64,000 nucleotides of DNA. It comes from Falsochrobactrum tianjinense (GTDB lineage: Bacteria > Pseudomonadota > Alphaproteobacteria > Rhizobiales > Rhizobiaceae). The notes under the pieces are model-generated. The model saw nothing but the letters and a program-made list of their open reading frames with translations. It was not told the DNA's origin and ran no database searches. The position numbers and the translations under genes are program-made. Shown piece after piece: positions 7,956-19,512 of the stretch (position 1 is the stretch's first letter; every line of letters starts with the position of its first letter). The DNA is taken from the NCBI RefSeq assembly GCF_019100495.1, contig NZ_JAHRVA010000001.1, positions 936,597-1,000,596 of the forward strand. The letters are read 5' to 3'.

Positions 7956-9113
7956 ATGCAAAGCGGCAATCTCCAATATGTTCGTATGCAAATGGTTGAT
8001 GAGGAAGCGCCCCCGCATTCCGTGCAGGGCATTTCGCATTGGTTGCGCGTCAATCTGTTCGCCACCCCTGTCGATGCGGCAATGTCCATACTGGCGCTTC
8101 TCGCGCTGGCCTGGCTTCTGCCATCGGTTATCGAATGGCTGTTCATCAATGCGGCATGGACCGGTAGCAGCCGCGAGGCGTGCCTGACCGTGGCGCAAGG
8201 TGGCACACAACCCGAGGGCTGGTCGGGTGCCTGCTGGGCGTTCGTGAATGCCAAGTATGAGCAGTTCATGTATGGCCGCTATCCGCTGAACGAACGCTGG
8301 CGCGTCAATCTCACCGCAATCATATTCGTAGCTCTGCTCGTACCGCTGCTAATTCCGAAGGTGCCGAAAAAGGCATTGAATGCAATTCTGTTTTTCTTTG
8401 TTTTTCCGGTGATCGCGTTTTTCCTGCTGGTTGGCGGCTGGTTCGGTCTGCGGTTTGTCGAAACCCCGCTCTGGGGTGGTCTGCTCGTCACGCTGGTTCT
8501 GTCTTTCGTCGGCATCGCGGTTTCTCTTCCGCTCGGTATCCTGCTGGCACTCGGAAGACGCTCGCATCTGCCGGTCATCAAGACCTTCTCCATCATCTTC
8601 ATCGAAATGGTGCGCGGCGTGCCGCTGGTGACGGTGTTGTTCATGGCAAGCGTAATGCTGCCGCTTTTTCTGCCGCCGGGCGTGACGTTCGACAAGCTCA
8701 TGCGTGCACTGATTGGCGTAGCGCTTTTTGCTTCCGCCTATATGGCGGAAGTGGTGCGCGGCGGCCTGCAAGCGATCCCGCGCGGCCAGTATGAGGGTGC
8801 GGAAGCATTGGGCCTGAGCTATTGGCAAAAGACGGGTCTTATAATATTGCCGCAAGCTTTGAAATTAGTGATTCCGGGTATCGTGAACACCTTTATCGGT
8901 CTCTTCAAGGATACCAGTCTCGTTTACATCATCGGCATGTTCGATCTGTTGGGCATCGTCCGCCAGAACTTCTCCGATGCCAATTGGGCCTCCCCACAGA
9001 CGCCCGCAACCGGCTTGATATTTGCGGGCTTCGTTTTCTGGATATTCTGTTTCGCTATGTCGCGATACTCTATATTCATGGAGCGTCGGCTCGATACAGG
9101 TCACAAGCGATAA
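7956..9113 (+). CDS. aapM: general L-amino-acid ABC transporter, permease AapM
   Basis: A 385-residue HisMQ-type permease, partner of AapQ. The ATG lies two bases after the aapQ stop, with GAGAG just upstream. It has an N-terminal helix (about 40-65), a periplasmic stretch with two Cys-containing segments ([16 protein letters not shown]), then a membrane core ending in the EAA loop: [20 protein letters not shown] followed by [20 protein letters not shown]. The length is typical of AapM rather than of small HisM proteins. Confidence 0.93.
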   Translation: MQSGNLQYVRMQMVDEEAPPHSVQGISHWLRVNLFATPVDAAMSILALLALAWLLPSVIEWLFINAAWTGSSREACLTVAQGGTQPEGWSGACWAFVNAKYEQFMYGRYPLNERWRVNLTAIIFVALLVPLLIPKVPKKALNAILFFFVFPVIAFFLLVGGWFGLRFVETPLWGGLLVTLVLSFVGIAVSLPLGILLALGRRSHLPVIKTFSIIFIEMVRGVPLVTVLFMASVMLPLFLPPGVTFDKLMRALIGVALFASAYMAEVVRGGLQAIPRGQYEGAEALGLSYWQKTGLIILPQALKLVIPGIVNTFIGLFKDTSLVYIIGMFDLLGIVRQNFSDANWASPQTPATGLIFAGFVFWIFCFAMSRYSIFMERRLDTGHKR

Positions 9114-9129
9114 GAATAAGGGATGAGTA

Positions 9130-9942
9130 ATGGCAATGAGTGCACAAAAGAGCGCTGTCCAGCAAACGGATGCCGATGGTGGTCGGTCAAAAATGGAAGT
9201 CTCTAAGACTGAGGTTTCGATCGACATCACCAATATGCACAAATGGTTTGGCGAGTTTCATGTTCTGCGCGACATCGATTTGAGGGTCATGCGCGGCGAG
9301 CGCATCGTCGTGGCGGGTCCCTCCGGTTCGGGCAAGTCGACCATGATCCGCTGCATCAATCGTCTGGAAGAACACCAGAAGGGCAAGATCGTCGTCGAAG
9401 GCGTCGAGCTGACCAACGATCTCAAAAAGATCGACGAGGTGCGCCGCGAGGTCGGCATGGTGTTCCAGCACTTCAATCTGTTTCCGCATCTGACCATTCT
9501 GGAAAACTGCACGCTGGCACCGATTTGGGTGCGCAAGATGCCCAAGAAGCAGGCCGAAGAAGTCGCCATGCATTATCTGGAGCGCGTCAAGATCCCTGAA
9601 CAGGCAAAGAAATATCCGGGCCAACTTTCAGGTGGCCAGCAGCAGCGCGTGGCGATTGCGCGCGCGCTATGCATGAACCCGAAGATCATGCTGTTTGACG
9701 AGCCGACCTCGGCGCTTGATCCGGAAATGGTCAAGGAAGTGCTCGATACGATGGTGGGCCTTGCCGACGAAGGCATGACCATGATCTGCGTAACGCACGA
9801 AATGGGCTTTGCGCGTCAGGTCGCCAACCGCGTGATTTTCATGGATCAAGGGCAAATCGTGGAGCAGAATTCGCCTAACGAATTCTTCGACAATCCGCAA
9901 CATGAGCGCACAAAACTGTTTCTGAGCCAGATTCTGCACTAA
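9130..9942 (+). CDS. aapP: general L-amino-acid ABC transporter, ATPase AapP
   Basis: A 270-residue ABC ATPase that energises AapQM. The nucleotide-binding motifs are all intact: Walker [10 protein letters not shown] (about residue 60), Q-loop [12 protein letters not shown], signature [15 protein letters not shown], Walker [15 protein letters not shown] and the switch histidine in VTHEMGF. The N-terminus has an extra 35 or so residues before the first strand. AGGG lies seven bases before the ATG. Last gene of the operon, followed at once by a strong terminator. Confidence 0.95.
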   Translation: MAMSAQKSAVQQTDADGGRSKMEVSKTEVSIDITNMHKWFGEFHVLRDIDLRVMRGERIVVAGPSGSGKSTMIRCINRLEEHQKGKIVVEGVELTNDLKKIDEVRREVGMVFQHFNLFPHLTILENCTLAPIWVRKMPKKQAEEVAMHYLERVKIPEQAKKYPGQLSGGQQQRVAIARALCMNPKIMLFDEPTSALDPEMVKEVLDTMVGLADEGMTMICVTHEMGFARQVANRVIFMDQGQIVEQNSPNEFFDNPQHERTKLFLSQILH

Positions 9943-9963
9943 TCGGACTGTTTCTTATCAATT

Positions 9964-9998
9964 GAAAACGCCCGCCGGTCATCCGGTGGGCGTTTTCT
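9964..9998 (+). terminator. terminator of the aapJQMP operon
   Basis: GAAAACGCCCGCCGG, loop TCAT, CCGGTGGGCGTTTTC gives a 15-bp stem with a single G-T pair and ends in a T-rich stretch (TTTTCTTCTTCC). It starts 22 bp after the aapP stop. Confidence 0.9.
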
Positions 9999-10004
9999 TC
10001 TTCC

Positions 10005-10146
10005 TGCATCCCTTTGCCGAACTGGATGCGCTCCGCCGAACGGACTGATGCTTCCAATCCAGCATACAGCCGAGATAGATTTTTCTAGCTTTTTCTATAT
10101 CGAATATCCGGAGAATCGGACAGGTCCGTTCAAGGTAAATTGTCAT
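10005..10146 (-). pseudogene. remnant of a glyoxalase/VOC-superfamily gene
   Basis: On the minus strand from an ATG at 10146 the frame reads MTIYLERTCPILRIFDIEKA, then RKIYLGCMLDWKHQ. This matches the start of small glyoxalase-superfamily proteins, whose usual opening has the form PILRIFD-x-x-KAR-x-(F/I)Y, then FLGF-x-(V/L)DWEHRF. Past the DWKH motif this frame turns into Ser/Arg-rich sequence, while a neighbouring frame briefly shows FGKGM, close to the expected continuation. The rest of the domain is missing and the remnant ends at the aapP terminator. I infer a frameshifted, 3'-deleted gene. Eighteen or so residues of good similarity is the whole basis. Confidence 0.45.
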
Positions 10147-10323
10147 TTCGGCACGCCTTTGCAACTGACGTTATGTGGAAAATCGTCAGGTGCCCGAGAA
10201 TTATCGTAAACTCCATATATTCTATAGCTGTGAAAGTGGGTTGTCGGGAAAAAATGGGGTGGAGAGGTATAGCGACCTCGGAACGCCACCATGCTCACAA
10301 ATAGTTGCAGAGAGGAGAAAACG

Positions 10324-10809
10324 ATGTCCGGCCTTACGATTTGCCTATGGTTCGACATGCAGGCTGAAGAAGCGGCCAATTATTACGTCTCGGTTTTTCG
10401 CGAATGCGGCCGAACAGCCTCAGTCGATGGCCTCGTTCGCTTCAAACATTCTCACCAGCCTGCTGGTACGGATGTCGTTGTTGCGAATTTCACGCTTGAT
10501 GGACAATCCATATGCGGCCTCAATGGCGGTCCCGAATTCAAATTCTCACCGGCGGCGTCTCTTATCATCAAATGCAAGGATCAGGCCGAGCTTGATGACT
10601 TCTGGGACAGATTGGTCGAGGGAGGCTCGCCAATGGAATGCAGCTGGCTGACCGATAAATACGGGTTCTCGTGGCAGATCGTGCCAGAGTTTCTGCTTGA
10701 TATCCTGCAAAATGGTGCCCCAGATGTGAGGCAGCGTGTCGCCGAAGCGATGATGAAAATGGTCAAGCTTGATATTGCCACGCTGGAAGCCGCGCGCGAC
10801 GCTATTTAG
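10324..10809 (+). CDS. PhnB-like VOC-superfamily protein
   Basis: A 161-residue member of the PhnB/3-demethylubiquinone-methyltransferase-like VOC group. The start at 10324 has GAGGAGAA eight bases upstream. The fold pattern shows as LTICLWFDMQAEEAANYYVS near the N-terminus, ANFTLDGQSICGLNGGPEFK in the centre, IIKCKDQAELDDFWDRL, and YGFSWQIVP near the end. Such proteins have no catalytic role that can be read from sequence. Its stop codon overlaps by four bases the stop of the convergent monooxygenase gene. Confidence 0.85.
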   Translation: MSGLTICLWFDMQAEEAANYYVSVFRECGRTASVDGLVRFKHSHQPAGTDVVVANFTLDGQSICGLNGGPEFKFSPAASLIIKCKDQAELDDFWDRLVEGGSPMECSWLTDKYGFSWQIVPEFLLDILQNGAPDVRQRVAEAMMKMVKLDIATLEAARDAI

Positions 10810-12020
10810 TTTTGCACGGCGGCAAGGGCATCATAGCCGTAAAGCCAGTCCAGATCCTTGAGAAAGCTTTCCGGCGAGCGCACCGCGAGTAACATATTGC
10901 GGCCGAGCGCAAAAGCGCCAGTTGCGTGATAGGCGAAACGGTTGAAGGCTCCACGTTTTGCAACCGTCGCAAGGCGTGTTTTGCGTATGATATCGAAATA
11001 TCGAAGCGCTACCGTCGGATCCTTCGCGTCCAGCGCCTGTGCCACTGCTGCGGCGTCCTCGATTGCCATTGCGGCACCCTGTGCTGCAAAAGGCGTTACC
11101 GCATGGGCGGCATCGCCAAGCAGGATAGTGCGGCCCGCACAGACAAACTGCGCGTCAGCCATTTCAAAGAGTGGCCAATAAGTCCATTCGCGTGTTGATG
11201 TGATCACGTCGCGAACGGGCTGCCCCCAGCCCTTATATATCGGCAGCAGCTGCTCACGCTCGCCCGCTTTCGACCAGACTTCGCCCGGATTTTCGCCAGC
11301 GGTAATGGCAACAAAATTGAAAAACTCTCCGCCCTTGACAGGATAGGCAATGAAATGCGCCCGCTTGCCCAACCAGGCGGAAACGGCTTTTCGTTGCGGC
11401 AGCGCATTGGCAAAGGATGAGGGCAGGGTACTTGCGGCAATCGTGGTACGCCATGCGATATAGCCGCTGAAACGCGCCTTGCTATGCCCGGCGCGAGTGC
11501 GTTCGACCGACCACACGCCATCGCAGCCCAGAAGGTAATCAGCTTCGATGTTCTCGACTATCGTGCCACGTCTGACCTGCGCCTCGATCCGTTCGTCGAT
11601 AGTTTCATGCTGTACGATCTCGGCGTCGAGATCGATCTTAATTGCAGGGTTTTCAAGACAGGCCGTCAGCAGGGCCGATTGCAGATCGGCACGGTGGCAG
11701 ACGAGATAGGGATGATGCCAGCGCTTAAGCGCCTTGTCGCCAAGCTGCATCGCGAGCAAGGGGCGGGCGCTGCGGCCATCGACAAGATAGAGCGTTTCTG
11801 GCGTGACGGCTTTTGCGCGAAGCCTGTCGGCGACACCCAGGCGCTGCAAATGGCGCATTGCATTGGGGGCCAGTTGCAGGCCGGCTCCCACTTCGGAAAG
11901 TGCCGTGGCTTTTTCAAATAGCCGCACGCTCCAGCCCCTTGTGGCAAGTTCCAGCGCAGCGCTCAGGCCCGCAATGCCAGCTCCCGCAATCAGTATGCGT
12001 CCTCTGTCAATATCGCTCAT
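10806..12020 (-). CDS. FAD-dependent monooxygenase (salicylate hydroxylase-like)
   Basis: A 404-residue flavoprotein aromatic hydroxylase-type enzyme. The FAD-binding Rossmann motif is at the N-terminus (ILIAGAGIAGLSAALELATR), the DG fingerprint is present (YLLGCDGVWSVER), and the GD motif binds the FAD ribose (TILLGDAAHAVTPFAAQGAA). These are the three hallmarks of class A single-component hydroxylases. The natural substrate is unknown; relatives include salicylate and 6-hydroxynicotinate hydroxylases, and no catabolic partner genes lie nearby. GGGAA precedes the ATG. The CHCC zinc-finger gene lies 30 bp upstream and may share its transcript. Confidence 0.88.
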   Translation of the reverse strand: MSDIDRGRILIAGAGIAGLSAALELATRGWSVRLFEKATALSEVGAGLQLAPNAMRHLQRLGVADRLRAKAVTPETLYLVDGRSARPLLAMQLGDKALKRWHHPYLVCHRADLQSALLTACLENPAIKIDLDAEIVQHETIDERIEAQVRRGTIVENIEADYLLGCDGVWSVERTRAGHSKARFSGYIAWRTTIAASTLPSSFANALPQRKAVSAWLGKRAHFIAYPVKGGEFFNFVAITAGENPGEVWSKAGEREQLLPIYKGWGQPVRDVITSTREWTYWPLFEMADAQFVCAGRTILLGDAAHAVTPFAAQGAAMAIEDAAAVAQALDAKDPTVALRYFDIIRKTRLATVAKRGAFNRFAYHATGAFALGRNMLLAVRSPESFLKDLDWLYGYDALAAVQN

Positions 12021-12050
12021 ATTCCCGGCGGCTTCGACCGTGCATGAATG

Positions 12051-12305
12051 TCAGGCAGCTTTTTCGACGGGCGCTTTATAAATGCAACCGACCGGGACGG
12101 TTTCATCGGCATGCAGTTGTGGATTGTAGCGAAAAAGCGTCGAGCAATAAGGGCAGACGATTTCACTTTCATTGCCCATGTCGAGAAAGACATGCGGATG
12201 GTCGAATGGCGGGTTTGCGCCAACGCACATAAACTCCTTCACACTGATTTCTATTGCATTATGACCTGCGTCGTTCTGGAAATGTGGGATAATGTGATCG
12301 GACAT
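12051..12305 (-). CDS. zinc-finger CHCC-domain protein (NDUFS6-like)
   Basis: An 84-residue protein with the complete CHCC zinc-binding signature: FMCVGANPPFDHPHVFLDMG then VCPYCSTLFRY, that is Cys, His, Cys, Cys in the spacing seen in the accessory subunit NDUFS6 of alphaproteobacterial and mitochondrial complex I. A role in complex I assembly or stability is likely. The family is usually encoded away from the nuo operon, as here, often beside a flavoprotein monooxygenase gene. GGAG lies upstream of the ATG. Confidence 0.88.
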   Translation of the reverse strand: MSDHIIPHFQNDAGHNAIEISVKEFMCVGANPPFDHPHVFLDMGNESEIVCPYCSTLFRYNPQLHADETVPVGCIYKAPVEKAA

Positions 12306-12424
12306 GATACGCTCCGTTAGCTGTGGATCGCGACATTCTGTTTGGCGAGGGTGTAGCGCGAACGGCTTGTTTCTGGAAGCGTTTTCAACAATTCTGGGGA
12401 CATTTCAAGCACTTTGCTATCAAA

Positions 12425-12442
12425 CTGTCATATGACATCCAT
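12425..12442 (+). promoter_or_regulatory. possible Pho box upstream of ppk
   Basis: CTGTCATATGACATCCAT resembles the PhoB target of two 7-bp direct repeats CTGTCAT spaced 11 bp start to start: the first half matches perfectly, the second (CATCCAT) at four of seven positions. It also contains the 12-bp perfect palindrome TGTCATATGACA. It lies 50 bp before the ppk start. ppk is a known Pho-regulon member in several bacteria; that it is so here is inference. Confidence 0.35.
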
Positions 12443-12491
12443 AGGTTTATGGCCATGCCGGGATGTGCCGGCAAAAGCCGGAACAGGAAAA

Positions 12492-14726
12492 ATGAGCGAA
12501 AACAGCACTATGGCAGCCCGGACGGACGAAATGGCCACCGATAGCCAAGATATATCAAGTGATAGTGATATCGCCGCTTTGATGCAAAGCCCGGAGCGTT
12601 TCGTTAATCGCGAGTTCTCCTGGCTTCAGTTCAATCGCCGTGTTCTTGAAGAGGCGGCCAATCTGCACCAGCCGCTGCTTGAGCGTTTGCGGTTTTTGTC
12701 CATTTCCGCAGCCAATCTCGATGAATTCTTCATGGTTCGCATTGCTGGTCTTGCCGCGCAGATGCGCGCAGGCGTGGCTCAGCGCAGCGCGGATGGTCGC
12801 ACTGCGCAGGAGCAACTTGATTTTGTTCTCGACGAAGTGAGCCGTTTACAGGAGGAGCAACAGACGTGTTTGCGCACTCTTCGCGATGAACTCATCAAGG
12901 AAAATATCGCGATAGTTCGTCCCTCGGCCCTGTCGAAAGATGAGAAGGACTGGCTCGAAAATCATTTCCTAGAGACGATTTTCCCCGTTTTGACGCCGCT
13001 TTCCATCGATCCGGCGCATCCGTTCCCCTTCATTCCCAATCTGGGGTTCTCCATTGCGCTGCAACTGGCTCGACGGTTCGACAGCCATCCGATGACGGCG
13101 CTGCTGCGCATTCCCGTGGCATTGAAACGCTTTATCCAGCTTCCCTCCGAACAGCAGAACACCTATCGTTTCATCCGGATCGAAGATGCGGTCAGCCTGT
13201 TCATCGGAAGGTTGTTCCCCGGCTATGAAGTGCGCGGGGCGGGTACGTTCCGCATCATCCGCGATAGCGATATTGAAGTTGAGGAAGAAGCCGAGGATCT
13301 GGTGCGTCTCTTCGAGACGGCCCTCAAGCGTCGCCGCCGCGGTCAGGTGATCCGCATTGAATTCGACGCGGAGATTCCCGAAGCCCTGCGGGTTTTCGTT
13401 GCAACCGAACTGGGTGTTTCGGAGAACCGTATCAGTGTTCTCGAAGGGCTTCTTGCGCTGAACATGATTTCGGAAATCGTCTCGATTCCGCGCGACGATC
13501 TGAAATTTGTGGCTTACAATCCGCGTTTTCCAGAACGTATCCGCGAACATGCTGGCGATTGCCTTGCAGCAATTCGTGAAAAGGACATCGTTGTTCATCA
13601 CCCTTATGAATCTTTCGACGTGGTGGTGCAATTCCTGCGTCAGGCTGCTGCCGACCCGGATGTGCTGGCGATCAAGCAGACGCTTTATCGCACCTCCAAT
13701 GACAGCCCGATCGTGCGCGCGCTGGTCGATGCCGCCGAGGCCGGCAAGTCGGTGACGGCGCTCGTGGAATTGAAGGCGCGCTTCGATGAAGAAGCCAATA
13801 TTCGCTGGGCGCGCGACCTCGAACGTGCTGGCGTGCAGGTGGTGTTCGGCTTTATCGAATTGAAAACCCATGCGAAAATGTCTCTGGTTGTGCGCCGCGA
13901 GGACCAGAGGCTGCGCTCCTACGTACATCTTGGCACCGGCAATTATCACCCGATTACGGCGCGCATCTACACTGATCTTTCCTTCTTCACATCGGATGCG
14001 GAAATTGCTCATGATGTGGCGCATATCTTCAATTTCATTACCGGCTATGCCCAGCCGGACGAAGAAATGAAGATCGCTATTTCACCGTTGACGCTGCGTA
14101 CGCGAATCCTCAAACATATCGAGGACGAAATCGCCCATGCAAAAGTCGGACGGCCTGCAGCGATCTGGATGAAGATGAATTCGCTTGTCGATCCACAGAT
14201 TATCGACATGCTCTACACGGCAAGTCAGGCCGGAGTTCAGGTCGATCTGGTGGTGCGCGGCATATGCTGCCTGCGGCCGGGCGTTCCCAGCCTGTCCGAC
14301 AATATTCGGGCCAAGTCGATTGTTGGGCGTTTTCTCGAACATAGCCGCATTTTCTGCTTCGGAAACGGCAATGATCTGCCTTCGGGCAAGGCCATCGTCT
14401 ATATTGCTTCCGCTGATATGATGCCGCGCAATCTCGACCGTCGCGTCGAGACCCTGGTACCCATCACCAATGCTACCGTGCATCGGCAAATCCTGTCGCA
14501 AATCATGTTTGCTAACATAATTGATAACCAACAAAGCTATCAGCTACTTGCGGATGGCACCTCTCGCCGGATAGAAAAAGAAGCTGGAGAGGAAGCTTTC
14601 AATGCGCAGGAATATTTCATGACAAATCCAAGCTTGTCTGGTCGCGGAAAGTCGCTGAAGTCATCTGCCCCCCGTCTGATCGCACATCGCAAACGTGTGC
14701 AGGCGGAAAGAAATACGACTTCATGA
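12492..14726 (+). CDS. ppk1: polyphosphate kinase
   Basis: A 744-residue PPK1, which reversibly makes long-chain polyphosphate from ATP. The start at 12492 follows CAGGAAAA; the frame is open further upstream but has no better site. The four-domain pattern is complete: N-terminal [17 protein letters not shown], head domain, then the catalytic core with [20 protein letters not shown], the autophosphorylated histidine in [14 protein letters not shown] and [19 protein letters not shown]. Length is normal. It overlaps ppx by four bases (ATGA), so the synthesising and degrading enzymes are translationally coupled. A possible Pho box lies upstream. Confidence 0.95.
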   Translation: MSENSTMAARTDEMATDSQDISSDSDIAALMQSPERFVNREFSWLQFNRRVLEEAANLHQPLLERLRFLSISAANLDEFFMVRIAGLAAQMRAGVAQRSADGRTAQEQLDFVLDEVSRLQEEQQTCLRTLRDELIKENIAIVRPSALSKDEKDWLENHFLETIFPVLTPLSIDPAHPFPFIPNLGFSIALQLARRFDSHPMTALLRIPVALKRFIQLPSEQQNTYRFIRIEDAVSLFIGRLFPGYEVRGAGTFRIIRDSDIEVEEEAEDLVRLFETALKRRRRGQVIRIEFDAEIPEALRVFVATELGVSENRISVLEGLLALNMISEIVSIPRDDLKFVAYNPRFPERIREHAGDCLAAIREKDIVVHHPYESFDVVVQFLRQAAADPDVLAIKQTLYRTSNDSPIVRALVDAAEAGKSVTALVELKARFDEEANIRWARDLERAGVQVVFGFIELKTHAKMSLVVRREDQRLRSYVHLGTGNYHPITARIYTDLSFFTSDAEIAHDVAHIFNFITGYAQPDEEMKIAISPLTLRTRILKHIEDEIAHAKVGRPAAIWMKMNSLVDPQIIDMLYTASQAGVQVDLVVRGICCLRPGVPSLSDNIRAKSIVGRFLEHSRIFCFGNGNDLPSGKAIVYIASADMMPRNLDRRVETLVPITNATVHRQILSQIMFANIIDNQQSYQLLADGTSRRIEKEAGEEAFNAQEYFMTNPSLSGRGKSLKSSAPRLIAHRKRVQAERNTTS

Positions 14727-16261
14727 GTCCAGCCGTAGCACAGGGCCGATTAAAAGGTCTCAAACCCGTCGCGGTTATCGATATTGGCTCTAACTCGATT
14801 CGCGTCGTGGTTTATGAAGGCATCGTCCGTTCTCCGACCGTGCTGTTTAACGAGAAGCTTCTATGCGGTCTTGGCAAAGGGTTGGTCAGGACCGGCAAGC
14901 TGAACGAGAAATCTGTTGAGGTGGCGTTACGCGCGCTCAAGCGTTTTCGCGTGCTGGCCGAACAGGCTGGCGCGATTTCCATCCATGCGCTGGCGACCGC
15001 TGCGGCACGCGAGGCAAAGAACGGGCCTGACTTCATCGCACAGGCTGAAGCCATTTTGGGGCGGCATATCGAAGTCCTCTCCGGTAAGGAAGAGGCCCAT
15101 TATTCGGCGCTTGGCATCATTTCGGGCTTCTATAAGCCGCAGGGAATCGCTGCCGACCTGGGCGGCGGCAGTCTCGAACTGGTGGCGGTGAAGGACCACG
15201 AAATCGGCGACGGCATTACTCTGCCGCTGGGCGGTCTGCGATTGCAGGACATGGCGAATGAGGATCTTGACGAAGCGGCCAGAATTGCCCGCACTGAACT
15301 GGATCGCGCCACGCTGCTTGAAAAGCATCAGGGCGAGGTTTTTTATGCTGTCGGCGGCACCTGGCGAAATCTCGCCAAGCTGCATATGACGGCGAATCAT
15401 TATCCGCTCCATGTCATGCATGGCTATGAGATGGAGCCTGCGGAGGCACAGGACTTCCTGAAGCGGGTGGCGAAAGGCAATATCGACACTATGCCCGGTA
15501 TTGAGGCTGTGTCGAAAAACCGCCGTCAGCTTCTCGCCTATGGCGCCACGGTTCTGCTCGAAGCCATCCGCCGTATGAAGCCTTCGCGAATTGTATTTTC
15601 AGCGCTTGGGGTGCGTGAAGGCTACCTTTATTCGCTCCTGCCCAAGAACGAGCAGAAACTCGATCCGCTGCTGGCTTCGGCGGAAGAGCTTGCCATATTG
15701 CGCTCGCGCTCGCCGCGCCATGCGCGCGAACTGGCGGCCTGGACGACGCTTTCGCTGCCGGTTCTTGGATTGGATGAAACGGAAGACGAGGCCCGTTACC
15801 GGCAGGCGGCCTGCCTCGTAGCGGATATAAGCTGGCGCGCGCATCCCGATTACCGCGGTCTGCAAGCGCTCAATATTATCGCCCATGGCTCTTTCGGCGG
15901 TATTGATCATGCGGGCCGCTCCTTCATGGCGCTGGCCAACTATTATCGGCATGAAGGGCTGGTCGAAGATGAGATCGGCCCGGAAATCGTCCAGCTTGCC
16001 ACGCCGCGCCTGCGTGAACGCGCCCGGTTGCTGGGCGCGCTGCTACGGGTGATTTACCTGCTTTCGGCCTCTATGCCCGGCGTGATCCCGCGCCTGTTCT
16101 GGCGCGAGGAAGAAAAAGGTACTGCGCTTGTCATACCGGGCGATCTGGCTGAATTGATTTCGGATCGCCCGGAGGGGCGCTTGCAGCAGCTTGCCAAGCT
16201 GACTGGCAAGAGGCTTTACTTTGCGGTCGGCGACGCTGCTATTGAAGGAATGAGCGAGTGA
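14723..16261 (+). CDS. ppx: exopolyphosphatase (Ppx/GppA family)
   Basis: A 512-residue member of the ASKHA phosphatase family, releasing terminal phosphate from polyphosphate and possibly hydrolysing pppGpp. Motifs are [16 protein letters not shown] at the N-terminus, [29 protein letters not shown] and the second phosphate loop [13 protein letters not shown]. The C-terminal third is the HD-like helical domain typical of long Ppx proteins. Its ATG overlaps the ppk stop. It converges with rnd, 20 bp away. Confidence 0.93.
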   Translation: MSPAVAQGRLKGLKPVAVIDIGSNSIRVVVYEGIVRSPTVLFNEKLLCGLGKGLVRTGKLNEKSVEVALRALKRFRVLAEQAGAISIHALATAAAREAKNGPDFIAQAEAILGRHIEVLSGKEEAHYSALGIISGFYKPQGIAADLGGGSLELVAVKDHEIGDGITLPLGGLRLQDMANEDLDEAARIARTELDRATLLEKHQGEVFYAVGGTWRNLAKLHMTANHYPLHVMHGYEMEPAEAQDFLKRVAKGNIDTMPGIEAVSKNRRQLLAYGATVLLEAIRRMKPSRIVFSALGVREGYLYSLLPKNEQKLDPLLASAEELAILRSRSPRHARELAAWTTLSLPVLGLDETEDEARYRQAACLVADISWRAHPDYRGLQALNIIAHGSFGGIDHAGRSFMALANYYRHEGLVEDEIGPEIVQLATPRLRERARLLGALLRVIYLLSASMPGVIPRLFWREEEKGTALVIPGDLAELISDRPEGRLQQLAKLTGKRLYFAVGDAAIEGMSE

Positions 16262-16280
16262 GAAGCGGCAACTGGTTCCC

Positions 16281-17438
16281 TTATCCTTCTAACGAAACCG
16301 CCTGAATGCGGCGGTTCTCGAACTTGATGCCGATTTTACCGCCAATGAGATCGAGGGCTTTCTGACCGAAAACCTCTCGACGCCAGCCCTGCAGCGCGGG
16401 AACATCGGCATCGTCGCCTTCGGCCGCTATCTTCTCGATATCATCGGAAGTGGCGACAATTTTTGCCGCAACACTATGCTCTTCCGTTACCAGCTTGAGC
16501 AGCACTTTGAGAATATCGACTGCCGCAGCATTGCCTTCCGGCATATGGGAGGGCTTGGGAAGACGCGGCAGATCGTCCTTGGGGATAGCCAGCGCCGACT
16601 GGATTGCCGCGATCAGGCCAGCGGCCTGCGACGACCGCTCCCAGCCTTTCGGGATGGTGCGCAGACGGCCCAGCGCTTCCGCATCGCGCGGCTGCTGCTG
16701 GGCGATTTCGCCAATCGTATCGTCCTTGATGATGCGCCCGCGGGGCACATTGCGCTCGCGCGCTTCTCGTTCGCGCCATGCGGCGACGGCCTGCACGATG
16801 GCAAGTTCGATGGGCTTGCGCATGCGCGTCTTCACGCGTTTCCATGCATCGTCGGGATGCAGATCATAGGTTTCGCGCGCGCCGAGCACCGCCATTTCCT
16901 CATTGACCCATTCGCTGCGACCTTCATTCTCAAGCTTTTCCTTGAGATAGAGATAGATATCGCGCAGATAGGTGACATCGGCCAGCGCATAATCGAGCTG
17001 TTTCTCCGAGAGTGGGCGTCTGCGCCAGTCGGTGAAACGCGATGACTTGTCGATCTGCTTGCCGGTAATCTTCTGCACGAGCTGGTCATAGGAAATAGCA
17101 TCGCCAAAGCCGCAGACCATTGCGGCCACCTGGCTGTCAAAGATTGGCGCAGGAATAAGGCCGCCAAGATGGAAGACGATTTCTATATCCTGACGCGCGG
17201 CATGGAAAACCTTGATCACTTTTTCATCCGCCATCAGCCGGAAGAAAGGTGCGAGGTCGAGGCCCGGCGCAAGAGCATCCACCAGCGCGGTGTGCTCCGG
17301 CGAAGCCATCTGGATGAGACACAATTCCGGCCAGAAGGTCGTTTCACGGATGAATTCGGTATCGACTGTCACGAAATCGGACTGGGCGAGAGCGGATATG
17401 GCCTCTTCGAGAGCCTGTGTGGTGGTGATCAATTGCAT
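16281..17438 (-). CDS. rnd: ribonuclease D
   Basis: A 385-residue 3'-5' exoribonuclease that trims tRNA and other small RNA precursors. The DEDDy catalytic motifs are visible: Exo I VTVDTEFIRE, Exo II around VIKVFHAARQDIEIVFHLGG and Exo III DYALADVTYLRDIY with the tyrosine. HRDC-type helical domains follow (about 210-290 and after). The first domain matches the alphaproteobacterial Rnd exactly in size. Transcribed divergently from aspS. Confidence 0.93.
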   Translation of the reverse strand: MQLITTTQALEEAISALAQSDFVTVDTEFIRETTFWPELCLIQMASPEHTALVDALAPGLDLAPFFRLMADEKVIKVFHAARQDIEIVFHLGGLIPAPIFDSQVAAMVCGFGDAISYDQLVQKITGKQIDKSSRFTDWRRRPLSEKQLDYALADVTYLRDIYLYLKEKLENEGRSEWVNEEMAVLGARETYDLHPDDAWKRVKTRMRKPIELAIVQAVAAWREREARERNVPRGRIIKDDTIGEIAQQQPRDAEALGRLRTIPKGWERSSQAAGLIAAIQSALAIPKDDLPRLPKPSHMPEGNAAAVDILKVLLKLVTEEHSVAAKIVATSDDIEKIAAEGDDADVPALQGWRREVFGQKALDLIGGKIGIKFENRRIQAVSLEG

Positions 17439-17666
17439 GGTTTCCCTTTAGACAAAGCTTTGCTGCTTGTCGCGGGGCAATCAGCAAATTTCCTTTTAAC
17501 AATGCCTCAATAGTGATTTTTGTCGACATGTTCTGTCAAGCTGGTCTAACAAATCCTTATCGCGCCAGTGCAAGGCTTGACAAAACCCGGCCAAAATGCG
17601 CTTTTCCGCCCGAATTTGCAGCGCATTGGCTGCACAAGATTTATAGAGTTCCAAAAGGCAGAAATC

Positions 17667-19454
<1,788 letters not shown>

Positions 19455-19476
19455 GCATTCATTTTACGATGTAAAA

Positions 19477-19503
19477 AAACCCGGCGTCGCGCCGGGTTTT
19501 TTG
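19477..19503. terminator. bidirectional terminator between aspS and the convergent exported-protein gene
   Basis: CCCGGCG, loop TCG, CGCCGGG, flanked by seven A on the left and six T on the right. It can end transcription of aspS on the plus strand and of the gene at 19513 on the minus strand. Confidence 0.9.
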
Positions 19504-19512
19504 TGCTTGGCC

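Noticed and set aside
9979-10164. Minus-strand frame of 61 codons taken as an intact gene
   Set aside because: Only the first 34 residues or so look like protein; treated as a glyoxalase-like pseudogene instead.
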